Below are positions 5,509 through 6,191 of a stretch of 6,191 nucleotides of DNA, piece after piece. How positions within the stretch are numbered: the first letter of the stretch is position 1; every line of letters starts with the position of its first letter. Source of the DNA: an uncultured Collinsella sp. Lineage in GTDB: Bacteria; Actinomycetota; Coriobacteriia; Coriobacteriales; Coriobacteriaceae. A model generated the notes under the pieces. That model was not told where the DNA came from, ran no database searches, and saw nothing but the letters and a program-made list of their open reading frames with translations. The position numbers and the translations under genes were made by a program. The DNA is taken from the NCBI GenBank assembly GCA_958424475.1, contig CATZTY010000065.1, forward strand, positions 1 through 6,191, read 5' to 3'.

Positions 5509-5580
5509 TAAAAATGGCTGGAAACACTGCACTTGGACAAAGTGCAAGTGGAACTATAGTAGCGCTGATGTCCATTTTTA
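5509..5580. repeat. Outer inverted repeat around the importer promoter
   Basis: TAAAAATGG (5509-5517) and CCATTTTTA (5572-5580) are perfect 9-base complements, 54 bases apart. They flank the candidate -10 box and enclose a second, tighter inverted repeat. The upstream arm overlaps the candidate -35. Two sites for one regulator, or the closing stem of a leader RNA if transcription starts further upstream, would both fit. Confidence 0.45.
5528..5546. promoter_or_regulatory. Inner inverted repeat, probable operator or leader hairpin
   Basis: TGCACTT (5528-5534) and AAGTGCA (5540-5546) are perfect 7-base arms around a 5-base loop, extendable by CAC/GTG across a single bulge. It lies just downstream of the expected transcription start and about 37 bases before the start codon. 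There is no T run after it, so an operator or a 5' stabilising hairpin is more likely than a terminator. Confidence 0.5.
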
Positions 5581-5583
5581 CAA
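5556..5583 (-). promoter_or_regulatory. Candidate promoter of the ABC importer operon
   Basis: TTGTAA (5578-5583) as -35 and TACTAT (5556-5561) as -10, each 4/6, are separated by 16 bases; TATAGT, offset by three bases, is a 5/6 alternative -10. It lies between the regulator gene and the lipoprotein gene, in the only A+T-rich stretch of the gap. Predicted leader length is about 55-60 bases, too short for a T-box or a known riboswitch. Confidence 0.4.
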
Positions 5584-5610
5584 CAGCCTGGCGGGTTTTT
5601 TAATACAGAA

Positions 5611-5643
5611 TCGGATGGGCGGTACGGGTAGTCGAATGGGCGG
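5611..5643. repeat. Two 12-base direct repeats, 21-bp period, upstream of the importer promoter
   Basis: TCGGATGGGCGG (5611-5622) and TCGAATGGGCGG (5632-5643) differ at one base and start 21 bases apart, which is two helical turns. They lie about 28 bases and more upstream of the candidate -35, a usual position for activator sites. No protein can be assigned. Confidence 0.4.
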
Positions 5644-5652
5644 CGGAGGGTC

Positions 5653-6191
5653 TTATGCGGCGGAGGAGGCGTCGTCCTCGTCTAGGGCGGCGAAGAGCTT
5701 CTTGCCGTCGAGGAGACGTGTGGTGACGTTTCTCATTCGGCCAATCTCTACAGTACGCAACGTGTCATCGGCGCCTCGGGCGTCATAGACCGTTCCCAGC
5801 AAATACGAGATGCCGTCTCGTTGCTTGATGGCAAAGGGACGGAGTGTCATCCGTGCTGCTTCGGTTTCGCCACGCGTCGTGACGCTCGAAATATCAAAAC
5901 TCACCGCGGTTCCGTGGTCGATGGCCTGCTCGACGAGCTCGCACGTGTCGATGCGCTTGATGGGCGTGCGTGTTGCCTTGGTAGCCTTGCTGCCTGCGCT
6001 TGGAGCGGGTTCGGGTGTATCGAGGTAGCCGCGAACGTCGGCGCTCGCCATGGCAACTAAGTGCTGCGCCATGCTCTTGCGGATAGCGATAGGCGTGGAG
6101 CGGTTGCGCATGACCATACCGTGGAGCCGGATGATCTCTTCATCGGTGAGCGGGCGGGTAAGAAGTTTGTAGCCCACGCCGCGTTTGTACT
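5653..6191 (-). CDS. WYL-domain transcriptional regulator (partial, 5' end outside window)
   Basis: Only the last 179 codons are visible. The frame is open to the right edge, and residues YKRG precede the GTG at 6177, so that GTG is probably internal and not the start. RGVGYKLLTRPLTDEEIIRL looks like the end of a DeoR-type helix-turn-helix wing and the linker helix usual in WYL regulators, with the sensing helices through RNRSTPIAIRKSMAQHL. After a Pro/Ser/Ala linker (about 54-72, counting from the GTG), residues 79-158 match a WYL domain in outline: LVEQAIDHGTAVSFDI, then MTLRPFAIKQRDGISYLLG, then RTVEIGRMRNV in place of the 'yRldRI..v' strand. The W-Y-L signature itself is degenerate (ISYLLG). 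These regulators bind DNA and sense small ligands, possibly nucleic acids. Its gene ends 161 bases before the importer's first gene, in the same direction, so it might control it, but this is unproven. Confidence 0.75.
   Translation of the reverse strand, partial: YKRGVGYKLLTRPLTDEEIIRLHGMVMRNRSTPIAIRKSMAQHLVAMASADVRGYLDTPEPAPSAGSKATKATRTPIKRIDTCELVEQAIDHGTAVSFDISSVTTRGETEAARMTLRPFAIKQRDGISYLLGTVYDARGADDTLRTVEIGRMRNVTTRLLDGKKLFAALDEDDASSAA

Noticed and set aside
5581..5603. Possible plus-strand terminator ending in GCGGGTTTTTT
   Set aside because: There is a T run, but the preceding bases form only a 3-bp stem and no plus-strand gene ends here.
5492..5652. T-box or amino acid riboswitch before the importer
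   Set aside because: The gap is only 161 bases, and no T-box TGGN-type sequence with an antiterminator, or leader terminator with a T run, could be found.
4496..5788. A 430-codon open frame on the plus strand
   Set aside because: It lies antisense to the well-supported binding lipoprotein, through its promoter and into the regulator gene. Its Gly/Val/Asp/Leu-rich product is typical of the complement of a high-G+C gene, and no ribosome binding site was seen.
1..6191. CRISPR array, tRNA, rRNA or insertion sequence
   Set aside because: No regularly spaced repeats, no cloverleaf or ribosomal segments and no transposase frame were seen. The GGGACAGG hairpins are the only mobile-element-like signal.

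Overview
The window is about 60% G+C and every gene I can support lies on the minus strand, so transcription runs from high to low coordinates. Strong AGGAGG-type ribosome binding sites, the G+C content, the gene types and the GGGACAGG-loop hairpins together suggest a gut actinomycete of the Coriobacteriia, Collinsella-like. This is recognition from memory, not a search result.

In order of transcription, the window holds the following. (1) The 3' part of a WYL-domain transcriptional regulator (5653 to beyond 6191). (2) A control region (about 5492-5652) with a candidate promoter, nested inverted repeats and a pair of direct repeats one 21-bp period apart. (3) A three-gene ABC importer of the TrpX/TrpY/TrpZ (ABC_sub_bind) type: substrate-binding lipoprotein (4511-5491), permease (3384-4307) and ATPase (2597-3391). 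The permease and ATPase genes overlap by 8 bases. A 203-base gap with small hairpins separates the lipoprotein gene from the permease gene. (4) Two tandem hairpins that end the importer operon (2503-2599). (5) A 54-codon gene for a short secreted or membrane peptide (2275-2439) whose stop codon overlaps the ribosome binding site of an MscS-family channel gene (1493-2260). (6) A terminator (1456-1494), then a short promoter region. (7) The first 466 codons of a large cytosolic protein that joins a ParB-like N-terminal domain to a BMP/PnrA-like substrate-binding domain (1399 to before base 1).

The importer probably takes up a small hydrophobic solute; the related characterised systems carry aromatic amino acids. 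The lipoprotein captures the ligand outside, the permease forms the channel and the ATPase drives it. The MscS protein should act as an osmotic safety valve. The BMP fusion lacks a signal peptide, so its binding domain would sit in the cytosol, where a sensing or regulatory job is more plausible than transport.

The less ordinary parts are the BMP fusion, the tiny secreted-peptide gene with a terminator-like hairpin inside its reading frame just before mscS, and three hairpins that share a GGGACAGG loop but have different stems. No rRNA, tRNA, CRISPR array or insertion sequence was seen.
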